NCBI GenBank assembly: GCA_949825025.1
Contig: OX463780.1
Span: forward strand, 40,962,979 to 41,026,978
DNA length: 64,000 nucleotides
Reading direction: 5' to 3'
DNA from: Siphlonurus alternatus
Lineage: Eukaryota > Arthropoda > Insecta > Ephemeroptera > Siphlonuridae
Shown: positions 62,186-64,000 of the stretch, piece by piece
Position numbering within the stretch: the stretch's first letter is position 1
How the letters are laid out: each line of letters begins with the position of its first letter
Translations under genes and position numbers: made by a program
Notes under the pieces: model-generated
The model's database searches: none
Seen by the model: only the letters and a program-made list of their open reading frames with translations
What the model was told of the DNA's origin: nothing

Positions 62186-64000
62186 TGTTTTAATTTTAAT
62201 TTCCAAATTGCAAAAAAACAATCAATGCTATTTCGTATGTTTCTTCTGAGATGCTTTTTAACAGTTAATGAAAATAACAAGAGTATTTTCATGACAACGA
62301 ATTATGTCATAGGTGAAAAGTTTAAAATATTAAATTATCTATGATAACATTTTAAAGGAAAAAATAAAAATGAATTTTTTGCTTTCAGACCTTCGATACC
62401 TTTCATTATTTTTTATTGGCATGCAAATTCAACATAGCTCCAAATCATGTTATAAAAAATAGATTATTTATATAAAAAATTAGGCTCGTATTGCTTCAAT
62501 GATTGAGCAAAATTTGCTTTATTATATAACTATATTTGCAGATTGACTTTAATTTATAATATTGACGCTTGGGGCGATAGCAGCAGTATATGACGTACAG
62601 AGATTATCAAATAAATTTTACTTCACATCAATATTTTCAAACATTAATATAATTTTCAATTAACTCATTGTTTGTTTTGTAGAAACAAAATGTTTGTTGT
62701 TAAATGTGATGGAGTTTGAGAATCATGGTACATTCTGCTGATTGTAAGTTTTTCTAACATAGAATCTCCACTTTTGATATTGCTTGTTTCTTTAGTCAAC
62801 TCTCTTCAACTTCTTTAACTTTCAAAAACAACAATTTCATTAGAGTTAGTGTACAGTTGACTGTTTTCTTCAAACAAAGCTAACTGTTGTTACTATTGTT
62901 GCAATTACATTTCTTTAATAATTAATAATTGATTCTATGTTTGGAATGATTCCGTACATTTTTAAATTAACAAATATTAAAACAAATGTATGAACAACTA
63001 ATATAATAGTATATATAGTATAATATATATCTATTAATGGCAACAATTTTTCGCTCAAATTAAACAATAACTAATAGTATTGGATGACTTACTTCAAAAT
63101 TATTCTTATACAAAATTTTCCTTGCAAAATAGGTCACAACATTTGTAAACCTTTTATGAAAAAGCTGTAATGGGATGGTGATCATTAATTAAGTGAAGAG
63201 AAAGTTTAAAACCAAAACACCCTCATACACTCATTCCTTTTTGACAATACTCTGACACTGCTGGTAGGCTGCTACCATGACCGACGGCAGATTCAGCCTT
63301 TATTTGTTTAGTCAGTACTAGAACCGCAATACTATTTAATGCTTCAATGTACATTATTCTGGAAAACGCGACAATGGAGTTGGTCAAGTTGGTACTGCTC
63401 CCATTTATTACAAGGACTTTCAGGAAGGATGAGGGAGGAGAAGATTTGTCTTCTTTTTGTCATCATATACCTTCTCCATATCTTCACTGAACTGATACAC
63501 GTACAATTGAATTAATTAAATATTACTATTCGATGGAAATTTATACAGAAAAACTGGGTTTGAGTCGGACTTTTCATGTATAGTCTGCTCTGCAAAAGTA
63601 ATACCCTTCTTACTTATGTGAACCCTCAAAACTCATGGGTGATAGAAGAAAGTCAATAATAATGCGATTTCATAAAACATTTATGAGCAGTGCAAAAAAA
63701 TAATATTTGTCTAAAATTTTTGAGGAAATGCTTATTAAAACAATAAATTCCTAAAAAGACGTTTATGCAAAGAACGATCTTGTATGGGTTTTTTTTTTCC
63801 ATTTTTTTTTTTTTTTCAATTACATGGTAGTTAAAAATGGTCTATCGCTTCTCTTTGATCCTGAACTTTATCCTCCCAGTCTAACCCTGTCCTCAGCATA
63901 CTTCTTTAATACACAATGTTCAGGTTGCCTCCATGCGCACCGCCAAAGCCCACGTAAAAAAGATGCGCAGTGTGTTATTTTAAATGGATAATTTAAAATT

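Larger units (their letters stand above)
58985..64000 (+). other. Intron of gene 2 running to the window edge
   Basis: 5 kb AT-rich DNA. It contains a foldback at 60776-61093, four CACGTG E-boxes (61201-62185) and a 15-nt candidate microexon (62104-62118). Short spliceable-looking frames near 63400-63500 (minus) and 63924-63983 (plus) are too small to support. No further NIT or cyclase exon is seen. Confidence 0.55.

Noticed and set aside
63400..63510. Minus-strand segment of about 30 codons with a nearby AATAAA
   Set aside because: Too short, no acceptor of quality and no recognisable product.
63924..63983. Exon-like segment after TGTTCAG reading 20 codons to TAA
   Set aside because: Its frame does not match the phase left by the last gene 2 exon, and it is too short to support alone.

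Overview
This window is eukaryotic nuclear DNA. It is very AT-rich, with short GC-richer coding exons, canonical GT..AG introns of 0.7-8 kb, long dinucleotide microsatellites, many foldback (MITE-like) elements, a tRNA-derived SINE and a hAT-type element. The gene family, a metazoan guanylate cyclase with a NIT-type ectodomain, together with the overall texture suggests an invertebrate animal, most probably an arthropod (perhaps an insect). The species cannot be fixed from the sequence. No rRNA gene, functional tRNA, CRISPR array, operon or prokaryotic signal was seen.

Layout. (1) Bases 1-28149, plus strand: the 3' part of a membrane guanylate cyclase gene. Nine exons join in one uninterrupted frame of 375 codons plus stop. 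They encode the end of an alpha-helical ectodomain, one transmembrane helix, a short signalling helix and a complete class III guanylate cyclase domain. (2) Bases 28150-35500: about 7.4 kb between genes, holding a 3' UTR with a polyadenylation signal, foldback elements, a cluster of CCCAACGCGTTGGG palindromes, a 145-bp AG tract and a few short unexplained open segments. (3) Bases 35520-35725: a GC-rich promoter-like island with a perfect RFX-type X-box, an initiator-like TCAGTC and an untranslated first exon with a strong splice donor. (4) Bases 43797-58984, plus strand: five coding exons (315 codons) of a second gene. They encode a Gly/Ser-rich cytoplasmic N-terminus, a first transmembrane helix and most of a NIT domain. 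The gene runs off the right edge.

How the genes relate. The downstream gene supplies the N-terminal half (TM1 plus NIT) and the upstream gene supplies the C-terminal half (end of ectodomain, TM2, cyclase) of what looks like one architecture: TM-NIT-TM-cyclase without a kinase-homology domain. They lie head to tail on the same strand, so the simplest reading is a tandem pair of NIT-type guanylate cyclases. The two visible halves do not overlap, so paralogy cannot be shown from this window and an assembly rearrangement is not excluded. Related NIT-guanylate cyclases in the annelid Platynereis have been described as nitric-oxide-responsive cGMP producers in ciliary photoreceptors. An RFX X-box at the promoter of the second gene would fit a ciliated-sensory-cell role, but that is inference.

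The introns are crowded with non-autonomous elements. The most striking are a group of foldbacks carrying the palindrome TGACGTCA (a consensus CRE/ATF site), two 420-440 bp TTAA-flanked foldbacks, a 1.1-kb hAT-type element with an 8-bp target duplication, and a SINE with a perfect 14-bp target duplication.
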